From the NCBI GenBank assembly GCA_003561145.1, contig PWXL01000143.1, forward strand, positions 1 through 15,415: DNA of 15,415 nt, written 5' to 3'. Below, one piece after another: positions 8,735-15,415 of this stretch. This stretch comes from Candidatus Atribacteria bacterium (GTDB lineage Bacteria > Atribacterota > Atribacteria > Atribacterales > Atribacteraceae). Under the pieces are notes generated by a model. The model did not search any database. It was not told the origin of the DNA and saw nothing but the letters and a program-made list of their open reading frames with translations. Positions within the stretch are counted from its first letter, which is position 1. The number at the start of each line of letters is the position of its first letter. The translations under genes were made by a program, and so were the position numbers.

Positions 8735-11700
8735 TCACTCCATGACTATTGTATACCCTTCATCCAGCAATTTGAGAAGGTGATCCTCGAGCCTGGTCAG
8801 CGCTTTTTTTACCTGTTCGGCCGACTCAACCGGTTCAGACAGGTATTCGGACACCCGGACACGCTCAATTTTCGTTCCAGCTGGTGTGGTCAGACGCTGG
8901 ATTTCTGATACAACCCGGCTGAGGAGCCCATCAAGTGCCTCGATGTCTGACTCCAATTGACCCAGGCTGGCTTGACACGCATTGCAGACAAGGCCTGTAT
9001 TGTGCAAATCCAACTCGTTGCAACCACGTGACACCAGGGGGGAAAGCACCGGCTCACGCATAGATTCGGGAATGTGTTCCCAATCCGGCCGTCCTTTGAT
9101 ATTTTCAACAGCTGCTTGATAGCGTGTGGCTCGGTCTTCATGGGTTTTATCATAGAGTTCGCGGTACACACTGGTGACGTCTCGAGCTATCTTTTCGATC
9201 TCCTCCAGTGAATCAAATATGTTCTCCGAGTTCAAAAGATCGAGAAGTATTTTTCCTTTTTCAACGATTTCATCCTGTGCCCGTGCTTCTAATAACTTGG
9301 TTATATCAGTAGCGGCTACCCGGGCTTTTCGAATGGTGTCCAGATCTTTGTCATTCAAGCCCTCAGCGATTTTACGGATACTCTGACGACTTTCTTTAAG
9401 AGACGCTGCTCCCCCTGCCAGTATGTTTACACAATCGTCGCCTGAACCGTTTTCGATGCTTTGCAACGTTTCCTGATAGTGTTCGAGGATAGACAGTACA
9501 GGGAGCCCCCACGCTCTGGATTCAGCAATCATGGGCAGAATTTCTTTCATTTCCGCTTCGGCGTATGCTTTCAAAGCAGACGATATGGCGTTCTTTTCCA
9601 TATCTACCGTTCTTCCGGTCAAAATTTCGTAGCCTTTGACCGCCTGGGTGAGTGTTTTCAAATCAATGTGTTTGACAGGAGTAAAAACCGCTGATTTGAA
9701 CCTGGTATTATTGATGAATGGTTCTCTGCTCCGTGGATCGGTGAAGGAGTCGTACTTTTGTCCCTCGAAAGATACCTCTATCACCCCACCTCGGAAAAGG
9801 ATCGCCAAGGCCAGGCGGAGCATGTCGCGCTCCCAACCGTACGGCGGGCTGCTGAAGCGATGTTCAATGGCTTTGCCGCTACAGGCCTCCCGGTTCCCAT
9901 ACTCATGTTGGCTTACCAGGTAATCGCGTACCTCTTTGACCACGTCGGCTTGTATGTTAGGAAGATATTGCGCTCCATCCTTTATGACGAACTGTAACCC
10001 GTTTTCACCGGCATAAAAAAACGACGGGAGGGCCTTAAGATCCGCTGCCTTGAGAAATACTTCCGGCTCGTCGCCCTGCAGGGGCCGAGATCCCATCTCC
10101 AGGTAGGGAAATATATCCGGTATCACCTTATCTAAAAATTTCCTGATGGTATCACCCAGGTTCTTTCCCTGTGACGAAGCGTCGTGGGCAATACCGCGAA
10201 ACATACCCGTTCCACGCTCCAGGACTTGTACTATTTTTTCCCTGAGCCGGGATTCGATATTCTGGACCAGACTCTTCTCGTCCTGAAGACACATTGCTTC
10301 TTCCGGAGTCACCTTTCTCTGGGCGCGAAGTTGATCGTACTTTTCGACCATCTTTCTTGATACGAAAAGTTGAGCGACAAATTCATCAATTTCAAAGGAG
10401 AGGGGAAAAACCCAATATAATCGATGAGCGCTGCTTTTCTGCCGACTTTCGTCACGCACTTCGGCAATACGATCTTGGAAATCGTCTTCATCATCTGATT
10501 TGAACAAGGAAAGATGGATATCCCCCTCGTCACCAAGTGCCATACCGTCAAAACTGATGCCAAGTCGAAAAGTACGCAGCTCTTTCCGACGATAAGTCCG
10601 TAGTGCAGGTTCTCCAAAGATATCACGTATGATTGACCGGATAATCTCATTCCGTTCACGCGGTTTCGGATCATGAGCTTGTTTCTCTGTTTCCCAGTTC
10701 TTTTCCCGTGCCGTCTGGAGCTTCCATCCCTCTTCCGTATTTCTTATGAACTGGGCACTATGAAGCTTCTTGATGGCAGATGTTACCCGGTCAAGTGGTG
10801 CGGAATCTCCTACCATATCAACCAAAAAAGCAGCGATATTTTTTTCCGTTCGAGGAAGATCCCTAATAAATTCCAACAGGCAAATAACTTTGGCCACTCG
10901 AAGAATCCAGAATTTTTCCAGATCATTTTTAAAGCGTTCGCTGATCTCGTGCACATCAGAGCGTCGCTCATAAGAGAGATTCCCCTCTACCAACTCATAC
11001 ACTTTATCCAAGGTAACGAGTGTTCCGACCGGGCATTCCGAGAGGCGTGTCCGTTCGGATACCAGCATTTCATATGCCTGCTTGATAATTGTCCGGTTGC
11101 TCCCGCCGTAGTGTTTCGGTGCACCGGGTTGCTGCCTGATCCCCGACATGATGCCGATGCAGATATCAAGGTAATGAGGGGGGTAGGGATAAAACTGAAT
11201 AAAATCCTCCTCACTGACATCCGTACGGCGTGCGGTACGTTCCAATCTCAGCGAAGTGTTTACGATACCTTGATTATTGGTATACAGGGTGCGAAGAAAG
11301 CTGATTGCATCGTTTTTTTTGGACAAAACCCTTCGGGTGGCCACCTCACGGATATCAGACGGCGCCAGGTCAACGCGGTTGTGAAATCGGTCTTGTAATT
11401 TCGCCAGTTCAACCCGCTTGGAATCGATTGCCGCAACCACTTCATCCAGTTTTTCCTGCGAGGTGACAACAATCCAACAAGGAGCCGGTATTTTACGTGC
11501 CTTAAGGAGGTTCCGGGAAACTCTTCCAAATTCCTCGATAGTTGCCCGTAAGTCTTCAATCTTATCTCCGCTGCGGGCCACATGTTGGCCGACTTCGTCG
11601 ACAACAAAAACCAAAGCTTTTCCCGGCCGCCTGCGTCCGAAAAGCTCAAACGTCCGCTGAACCACCTTGCTGACGCTCATGGCTGCATTGTGATGACGCT

Positions 11701-12379
11701 GGGTATGTGCCCACGAATCGGCGGAGGGATAAGTAACCTGATCAAGCACATGCAATACCGCGCTTGCCTTGGATATGCGTTGTGCTCCTTTCCGAACCAT
11801 GCGCCATTCCTGGTTATGTATTTTCTTGCATGTATCGACGAACTCCTCTAACTTACCTTCCGACTCGAGCTCGATTTCTAACTCAGCGATGTCAAAATCT
11901 TCAGCGTAATCTAAATGCCTTAACACAGAAGTATAAATATACTCCGCAATCCGTTGGGTAATGCGGCGGGTATCCTGTTCCTTGGCGATGTCAAACATGA
12001 TGACCTCAGCTGGATAACGAGTATTGATGAGATCAAGGAGGTTGGATATTTGCTGGTGGCCTAACTGGGTTTTAAACAAAGAAGAAAACGGATAACCGAG
12101 TATTTTTCTGTTTTCCAGAGCATAACCGAGGTTTTTGGCAAATGAACTCTTTCCTGATCCAAAAAAACCTGAAATCCACACCCCAACGTTCTCGTGGGGT
12201 TCTGAGGGAGCTTCAGCAAAAGCTTTAAGGAGTAAAAGATACTGTTCACGTATGCTGTCTGTGGCTATGTACTCAGTGATTTCTGCATGTACTGATTGCT
12301 CGTCGGCTTGATCGACCTTTATAATCTCCTCGATTTTCTTACTCAAGTCCCTTGAAAGCACATCAGCGATTGTTTTCAT
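8735..12379 (-). CDS. brxC: BrxC, large P-loop ATPase of BREX
   Basis: 1214 residues from the ATG at 12379. BrxC is the large AAA+-type NTPase of BREX and is required for defence. Seen here, numbered from this ATG: an N-terminus MKTIADVLSRDLSKKI typical of the family, Walker A GFFGSGKS (71-78), Walker B VFVVDE (257-262), and a sensor-like VVTSQEKL (304-311). Long helical, highly charged stretches fill the C-terminal half, with a CNAC pair about 110 residues from the end. The frame extends 7 codons upstream to a GTG at 12400, but that GTG lies inside the likely Shine-Dalgarno stretch GAGGTGGGA, and family starts match the ATG. The stop lies 87 bases before the preferred pglX start and 3 bases before the alternative TTG. 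Length is normal for the family and no disruption is seen. Confidence 0.96.
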   Translation of the reverse strand: MKTIADVLSRDLSKKIEEIIKVDQADEQSVHAEITEYIATDSIREQYLLLLKAFAEAPSEPHENVGVWISGFFGSGKSSFAKNLGYALENRKILGYPFSSLFKTQLGHQQISNLLDLINTRYPAEVIMFDIAKEQDTRRITQRIAEYIYTSVLRHLDYAEDFDIAELEIELESEGKLEEFVDTCKKIHNQEWRMVRKGAQRISKASAVLHVLDQVTYPSADSWAHTQRHHNAAMSVSKVVQRTFELFGRRRPGKALVFVVDEVGQHVARSGDKIEDLRATIEEFGRVSRNLLKARKIPAPCWIVVTSQEKLDEVVAAIDSKRVELAKLQDRFHNRVDLAPSDIREVATRRVLSKKNDAISFLRTLYTNNQGIVNTSLRLERTARRTDVSEEDFIQFYPYPPHYLDICIGIMSGIRQQPGAPKHYGGSNRTIIKQAYEMLVSERTRLSECPVGTLVTLDKVYELVEGNLSYERRSDVHEISERFKNDLEKFWILRVAKVICLLEFIRDLPRTEKNIAAFLVDMVGDSAPLDRVTSAIKKLHSAQFIRNTEEGWKLQTAREKNWETEKQAHDPKPRERNEIIRSIIRDIFGEPALRTYRRKELRTFRLGISFDGMALGDEGDIHLSLFKSDDEDDFQDRIAEVRDESRQKSSAHRLYWVFPLSFEIDEFVAQLFVSRKMVEKYDQLRAQRKVTPEEAMCLQDEKSLVQNIESRLREKIVQVLERGTGMFRGIAHDASSQGKNLGDTIRKFLDKVIPDIFPYLEMGSRPLQGDEPEVFLKAADLKALPSFFYAGENGLQFVIKDGAQYLPNIQADVVKEVRDYLVSQHEYGNREACSGKAIEHRFSSPPYGWERDMLRLALAILFRGGVIEVSFEGQKYDSFTDPRSREPFINNTRFKSAVFTPVKHIDLKTLTQAVKGYEILTGRTVDMEKNAISSALKAYAEAEMKEILPMIAESRAWGLPVLSILEHYQETLQSIENGSGDDCVNILAGGAASLKESRQSIRKIAEGLNDKDLDTIRKARVAATDITKLLEARAQDEIVEKGKILLDLLNSENIFDSLEEIEKIARDVTSVYRELYDKTHEDRATRYQAAVENIKGRPDWEHIPESMREPVLSPLVSRGCNELDLHNTGLVCNACQASLGQLESDIEALDGLLSRVVSEIQRLTTPAGTKIERVRVSEYLSEPVESAEQVKKALTRLEDHLLKLLDEGYTIVME

Positions 12380-12431
12380 TTTTCTTTCCCCATTTCCCAC
12401 CTCTTCTTAATTCTTTAGCATCTCACATTTT

Positions 12432-12443
12432 TTTGCATGCAAA
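12432..12443. repeat. 12-base perfect palindrome between brxB and brxC
   Basis: TTTGCATGCAAA is a perfect palindrome in the 86-base brxB-brxC gap (12380-12465). It could be a small hairpin or a protein-binding site, or chance in AT-rich DNA. On the minus strand an A-run follows rather than a T-run, so it is not a typical intrinsic terminator for the operon. I see nothing else of note in this gap except the purine-rich ribosome binding region of brxC. Confidence 0.35.
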
Positions 12444-12465
12444 TTTTACTTTTCTATTGTACCGG

Positions 12466-13047
12466 TTAACCATAAATTTTAACCCGGTAGTTACCCATGG
12501 TCTCACGCTCTTTAAGAGCCATAAACCTCAATCCAGTCGTCCCTTCGATGGTTCCAGGATAGAAAAGAATGGTCAACAATTCAGATCTTCCCTGCATTTC
12601 ATCCAGCAGTTTTGACATTTGATAAATTCCTGGTGCCATGGCACCCGTCCGTATCAGAAAAATAATGTCAGCTGTTTCTTGCAACGCCTGCATACGTTCT
12701 GCCAAGAGGTCTGTGAGAGGCCGCCAATCCTTATCTGAAAGATAAGTAGTTATTTGTTCCTGGGCAGTGAGATATCCTCTCTCTTTCTCAAGCTCTTCAA
12801 CGGCTTGTATTCCCTCAGTCTCTTCTATAGATTGCCAGAGCATGTCAGACATATTGATCGGGTGGGTGGTTTTTCCCGCTTTCCCGAGACGGGTTGACAA
12901 CAGTCGAATTTCACGTCTGAGTGTCCATTCCTTGTCAGGATCATACCGGAAGATCGCGAATGGAAGATCATGATACACACTTATTCGTGGTGGTTCGGCT
13001 GTGAGGTCTGCCTCAAGGAGTTTTATACTCTCTTCGAGTGATGACAT
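12466..13047 (-). CDS. brxB: BrxB, small BREX core protein (DUF1788 family)
   Basis: 193 residues, the usual size for BrxB. It is a small cytoplasmic protein conserved in BREX operons whose biochemical role is not well defined. The N-terminal half includes RISVYHDLPFAIFRYDP (21-37) and REIRLLSTRL (45-54). The C-terminal half carries TADIIFLIRTGAMAPGIYQMS, followed by a short strand-rich end with LTILFYPGTIEGTTGLRFM, all strongly BrxB-like. I see no signal peptide, membrane segment or known catalytic motif. It overlaps the end of brxA by 35 bases in another frame and has its own ribosome binding site GGAG 7 bases before the ATG. Order between brxA and brxC is the canonical one, which supports the name. 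Confidence 0.93.
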   Translation of the reverse strand: MSSLEESIKLLEADLTAEPPRISVYHDLPFAIFRYDPDKEWTLRREIRLLSTRLGKAGKTTHPINMSDMLWQSIEETEGIQAVEELEKERGYLTAQEQITTYLSDKDWRPLTDLLAERMQALQETADIIFLIRTGAMAPGIYQMSKLLDEMQGRSELLTILFYPGTIEGTTGLRFMALKERETMGNYRVKIYG

Positions 13048-13930
13048 GTATATACTCCATAAGAGTAGTGACGGGGAACGTTATGCGGATAACGCTTCCA
13101 GCCATCTGAAATTCAAGGAAATTATGTTGATGGGCTTCAAGGAAATACCGCTCTACTCCTTCTCTTGTGAGGAAAAACAGTTTCCAGTCGTCATGCTCGA
13201 GAAGTTTCGCTCCCGAACGTTGGTTTATACTCAGATAAAAAGCAATGTAAGAAAATGCCGGGGTTGAAAGGTAAACCGGTGCTATCCTTTTGTTAACCGC
13301 ACCTTTTAGAATGCCAAAATCACGGAGGGTGGCCAATAATCCCCGAGTGACTCGATAAATGGTGTATTCACCCCAGGTACCCGTGGTTTTCCCTTCTTTG
13401 ATCCACCTTTTTAAAACCTCTTCGATATCTCTGGGATGAATATCCACATCCCCGCTTGACCATTGTGGCAGAAGGCATTTGATAACTACATCTCGTAGGA
13501 GAGCATCTGAACATGCTGCATGATAATAAAGAATTTGATCAAGGGTGTGCCCATTTGATTGACTTTGCACCAGACTTACTAAAGCCCGGGTCACGGCATC
13601 TTCGGAAAGATATCTTTGTCGGAAGATGGCAAGGATGTCCTTGACGCGGGACCGAGAGCTTTTCCCTAACAGATTGTGATTCTGAATCCGATACATGTTT
13701 TCGCCAAAGGGAAGACCTGGCTCCCAAGCAGAAAGCAGCACTTTTGTGTCAGAAAGGAGTGCTCCGGCCTTGATGATCTTGGTGCTATATCGGTTTGCAC
13801 CATGATTGTCTTTTTTTTCAGTATTCGTTTGGACCATTTTTGTATTAAGAGTGATTGCAGGTTCTTTTACCTTCATTCTCTCAATCATTAATATTTTTGG
13901 ATGTATATTAATTCCTTGCATCACAGTCAT
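13013..13930 (-). CDS. brxA: BrxA, first BREX gene, DNA-binding winged-helix protein (DUF1819 family)
   Basis: 305 residues from the ATG at 13930. BrxA proteins are helical and bind DNA through winged-helix-like domains; their role in exclusion is not resolved. The recognisable family sequence begins near residue 48 with RYSTKIIKAGALLSDTKVLL and continues through VKDILAIFRQRYLSEDAV, LYYHAACSDALLRDVV and a likely winged-helix region around TIYRVTRGLLATLRDFGIL. That leaves about 47 residues at the front that are polar, rich in Lys, Thr and Asn, and unlike the usual start. Other in-frame ATGs lie at 13921, 13888, 13876 and 13837, and none has a strong Shine-Dalgarno, so the true start is uncertain. 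The stop lies inside brxB. It is the promoter-proximal gene of the operon, 161 bases after the glycosylase gene. Confidence 0.9.
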   Translation of the reverse strand: MTVMQGINIHPKILMIERMKVKEPAITLNTKMVQTNTEKKDNHGANRYSTKIIKAGALLSDTKVLLSAWEPGLPFGENMYRIQNHNLLGKSSRSRVKDILAIFRQRYLSEDAVTRALVSLVQSQSNGHTLDQILYYHAACSDALLRDVVIKCLLPQWSSGDVDIHPRDIEEVLKRWIKEGKTTGTWGEYTIYRVTRGLLATLRDFGILKGAVNKRIAPVYLSTPAFSYIAFYLSINQRSGAKLLEHDDWKLFFLTREGVERYFLEAHQHNFLEFQMAGSVIRITFPVTTLMEYIHVITRREYKTP

Positions 13931-13978
13931 GAAAACAGAATCTCTAAATACTCAAATACACAATCTTGTTTGGTTTGT

Positions 13979-14007
13979 ATAATAGTTTGCTCTAGCCTCA
14001 TGTTAGC
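13979..14007 (-). promoter_or_regulatory. Candidate promoter of the BREX operon
   Basis: On the minus strand a TATTAT box (13984-13979) lies about 48 bases before the brxA ATG. At 17 bases spacing the -35 position reads GCTAAC, a poor match, which would suit a regulated promoter. The -35 position falls inside the inverted repeat at 13999-14019. The rest of the 161-base gap (13931-14091) shows no gene and no clear terminator for the upstream glycosylase gene, so read-through is possible. Confidence 0.3.
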
Positions 14008-14019
14008 ACAATTAACATG
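13999..14019. repeat. Inverted repeat, operator-like, upstream of brxA
   Basis: Arms CATGTTA and TAACATG are perfect 7-base inverted copies separated by 7 bases, a spacing suited to a dimeric regulator on one DNA face or neighbouring turns. It lies 68 bases before the brxA ATG over the expected -35 region. No T-run follows on either strand, so it is not a terminator. The regulator, if any, is not encoded in the window. Confidence 0.45.
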
Positions 14020-14091
14020 TAAGATGAACCCTTAGAATTATTCATTCGGACCCTTTCTTGCCACTAGCAGTACATTTTCCAAAAATACCCT

Positions 14092-15054
14092 TTATTGGTC
14101 TACAGAGATCTCGTAAACATAACCTGATTTGGCCAGAAACTGTACTTGACCTCCAGCTTGAACGCCCAGTTCGCTTAGCAAAGGTTTGCCAAGGTAGAGT
14201 AGATGTGACCTTTTATTGCCCCTATGAACAAACCTTACAGAGTAAGAATTACCCAAAATGATCATGTTCACATATTGATTGCTTTCAGGAAAATATTGTT
14301 TAAAATCCTTCGTTATTCGTAAATACCCCTTTTGAAGATCTTTGTCAGTGATGGAGTTACCTTGAGCTGGAAGAATAAATGTACTAGAGTTATTTACAAA
14401 TACCTGTGTTTTCTTTGCCTTTCCTTTACAAGAATCAACGTGACTTACACAACCATATTTCTTATCGTTAAAGGATTGTTCTAGTTGTTCGAGACGTCCT
14501 GATATCAATACTTGGAAAACCATTCTCAGATCTTCCTTGTATGTTTCACGATTCATATGGAGATTGATATTGCTAGGGTGGAAAAGTAGAAGGAGGGGGA
14601 TATCAAATGCCTGATAAATTTTTCCATGAGCATTCTTCATTTGTATTTCTCCAAGGAGCAGAGCATCTTTCACAACCCGGCCAAATCCGATGATCATTCG
14701 AGGCTTTAGTTCACCTATCTCTTGCTGGAAAAACCTCAAGCAATTCCTGATTTCTTGTGAATTGGGCTTTCGATTGTTGCCCCTATTGTCAGGCCAGCAT
14801 TTCACCACATCGGTTAAATAAAATAGATCCTCGAGTTCAACGTTAAATTCATGAAGAACTGATCTAATAAGCCTCCCACCCGTTCCAGTCCAAAAACGAC
14901 CATTATCTATACTCATCTTTCCTGGTGCTTCCGATAAGAGCATATAATCCGCACTAAGATTTCCATGGCTAGATGAAGGAAATTTCTCATATCCTATAAT
15001 TGTCGTACATCTCTGGCATTCAGCAATACCTGCTAATGTTTCTTGGGTTATCAT
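14092..15054 (-). CDS. Uracil-DNA glycosylase family 4-like protein with an extra C-terminal domain
   Basis: 320 residues from the ATG at 15054. Residues 1-185 match 4Fe-4S uracil-DNA glycosylases, which cut the N-glycosidic bond of uracil in DNA. Four cysteines fit the cluster: a CQRC pair (C13, C16), then C86 and C105 in VVKCWPDNRGN and IRNC. SEAPG (41-45) stands for the usual GEAPG, followed by GRFWTGTGGRL; KPRMIIGFGRV and FHPSN (158-162) are the later motifs. The family's TNVVKC is TDVVKC here. After a Lys-rich linker, residues from about 230 form a separate beta-rich domain starting near KGYLRITKDFKQYFP and ending GVQAGGQVQFLAKSGYVYEIS. I cannot name it; its pattern recalls small DNA-binding barrels of restriction enzymes. 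Usual family 4 enzymes are about 200 residues, so this is a fusion. It points the same way as BREX, in more AT-rich DNA. It could be a housekeeping repair gene, but fusion and position suggest a defence accessory. Confidence 0.85.
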   Translation of the reverse strand: MITQETLAGIAECQRCTTIIGYEKFPSSSHGNLSADYMLLSEAPGKMSIDNGRFWTGTGGRLIRSVLHEFNVELEDLFYLTDVVKCWPDNRGNNRKPNSQEIRNCLRFFQQEIGELKPRMIIGFGRVVKDALLLGEIQMKNAHGKIYQAFDIPLLLLFHPSNINLHMNRETYKEDLRMVFQVLISGRLEQLEQSFNDKKYGCVSHVDSCKGKAKKTQVFVNNSSTFILPAQGNSITDKDLQKGYLRITKDFKQYFPESNQYVNMIILGNSYSVRFVHRGNKRSHLLYLGKPLLSELGVQAGGQVQFLAKSGYVYEISVDQ

Positions 15055-15062
15055 CTTCACAT

Positions 15063-15071
15063 TCACCCCCT
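15063..15071 (-). promoter_or_regulatory. Ribosome binding site of the glycosylase gene, deciding its start
   Basis: AGGGGGTGA on the minus strand matches the anti-Shine-Dalgarno complement at 8 of 9 bases and lies 8 bases before the ATG at 15054. A GTG at 15066 is also in frame but sits inside this site, so the ATG is preferred. Confidence 0.7.
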
Positions 15072-15128
15072 TTTTTTCTCTAAAATTTAATGAACAGCCT
15101 CCTAAACTGATATCCTTGCCGTTCGTTT

Positions 15129-15157
15129 ATAATACTTATCGGCATTTAACAAATCAT
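15129..15157 (-). promoter_or_regulatory. Candidate promoter of the glycosylase gene
   Basis: A TATTAT box (15134-15129) on the minus strand with ATGATT 17 bases upstream (3 of 6 matches to TTGACA). It lies about 75 bases before the ATG at 15054. The stretch between is AT-rich and non-coding apart from the ribosome binding site. Weak, by-eye evidence only. Confidence 0.25.
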
Positions 15158-15415
15158 CTTTATTTTTTATAAAATACTACATCAAGGGTATGGAAAACGC
15201 TAAAGCCATAACTATCCTTGCGGCACTTGAGCTTGGGAAACGTGCGATGGGTTTTTTCAATGAATCCTTGCCGGTTTGCATGGTGCTCTCTCTCAACGTC
15301 CGGAAACAGCTCATTCACAAAGAAATTGTTTCCATCGGGACCCTGACTGAAACGCTCATTCACCCCCGTGAAGTGTTTGAGCCGGCCATCCGCCATGTCG
15401 CAGACAGTATTATCC
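15133..15415 (+). pseudogene. radC: Remnant of a RadC-family gene (5' truncated, internal deletion, runs off the right edge)
   Basis: Read on the plus strand, the frame is open from just after a TAA at 15130-15132 to the edge. IKGMENAKAITILAALELGKR (15181-15243) is the helix-hairpin-helix end of RadC-family proteins, and KEIVSIGTLTETLIHPREVF belongs to their JAB/MPN metalloprotease-like domain; the HxHPSG metal motif would lie just beyond the window. Two faults are visible. Nothing RadC-like is seen before 15181 and there is no ATG, GTG or TTG between the stop and the ATG at 15190, so roughly the first 70 residues are missing. In addition, ELGKRAMGFFNESLPV joins MVLSLNVRKQLIHKEI directly, where relatives have some 30 more residues, so an internal deletion is likely near 15253-15282. 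It lies divergent from the glycosylase gene at the edge of the island. A short functional JAB protein cannot be excluded without the rest. Confidence 0.7.

Noticed and set aside
10673..11398. Plus-strand open frame of 241 codons
   Set aside because: It lies wholly antisense within brxC, whose protein is clearly conserved, and its translation shows no recognisable domain. It is a shadow frame.
13978..13983. Perfect TATAAT on the plus strand before brxA
   Set aside because: No acceptable -35 box lies upstream and it would drive transcription antisense to the glycosylase gene. It overlaps the minus-strand TATTAT in an AT-rich gap and is likely incidental.
13931..14091. Possible terminator after the glycosylase gene
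   Set aside because: I found no GC-rich stem followed by a T-run on the minus strand; the one clear inverted repeat here lacks a T-run and is better read as an operator.
15097..15101. Strong GGAGG on the minus strand upstream of the glycosylase gene
   Set aside because: No reading frame with a usual start codon follows at a suitable distance; the next codons run ATT AAA TTT TAG. It may be a relic or chance.
15160..15396. Minus-strand open frame of 78 codons at the right edge
   Set aside because: It is the antisense of the RadC-like plus-strand sequence, which matches a known family; the minus frame matches nothing I know.

Overview
The window is a bacterial defence locus of middling GC content. 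Almost all of it is one long minus-strand gene cluster that I read as a type 1 BREX (bacteriophage exclusion) system. In transcription order, right to left, it holds brxA, brxB, brxC, pglX, pglZ and brxL, which is the canonical type 1 gene set. The last gene, brxL, runs off the left edge with probably only a few tens of codons missing. The host lineage cannot be fixed from the sequence. It is clearly a bacterium with Shine-Dalgarno initiation, and a Clostridia or deltaproteobacterial type of genome would fit, but that is a guess.

Layout from right to left: (i) 15133-15415, plus strand, a fragment of a RadC-family gene missing its 5' part and apparently carrying an internal deletion, so probably a decayed gene at the island edge; (ii) 15054-14092, minus strand, a family 4-like uracil-DNA glycosylase with four cysteines placed for a 4Fe-4S cluster and an extra C-terminal domain of about 90 residues, in AT-rich DNA; (iii) 14091-13931, a 161-base gap with an inverted repeat placed like an operator over a weak promoter; (iv) 13930-1, the BREX genes, with a 35-base brxA/brxB overlap, an 86-base brxB-brxC gap, an 87-base brxC-pglX gap, a 4-base ATGA overlap of pglX and pglZ, and a 48-base pglZ-brxL gap with a strong ribosome binding site.

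Working model, from established BREX knowledge: PglX is the adenine-N6 methyltransferase that marks host DNA. BrxC (large P-loop ATPase), PglZ (alkaline-phosphatase-fold protein), BrxA and BrxB (small essential components) and BrxL (AAA+ ATPase with a Lon-like C-terminus) act with it to stop replication of unmarked phage DNA.

The less ordinary points are the glycosylase fusion next to brxA, a Lon-like domain in BrxL that lacks the Ser-Lys dyad by my alignment, an AT-rich block in the specificity half of pglX that suggests domain exchange, and the broken radC at the boundary. I saw no tRNA or rRNA gene, CRISPR array, transposase or insertion sequence, and no brxR-type regulator inside the window.
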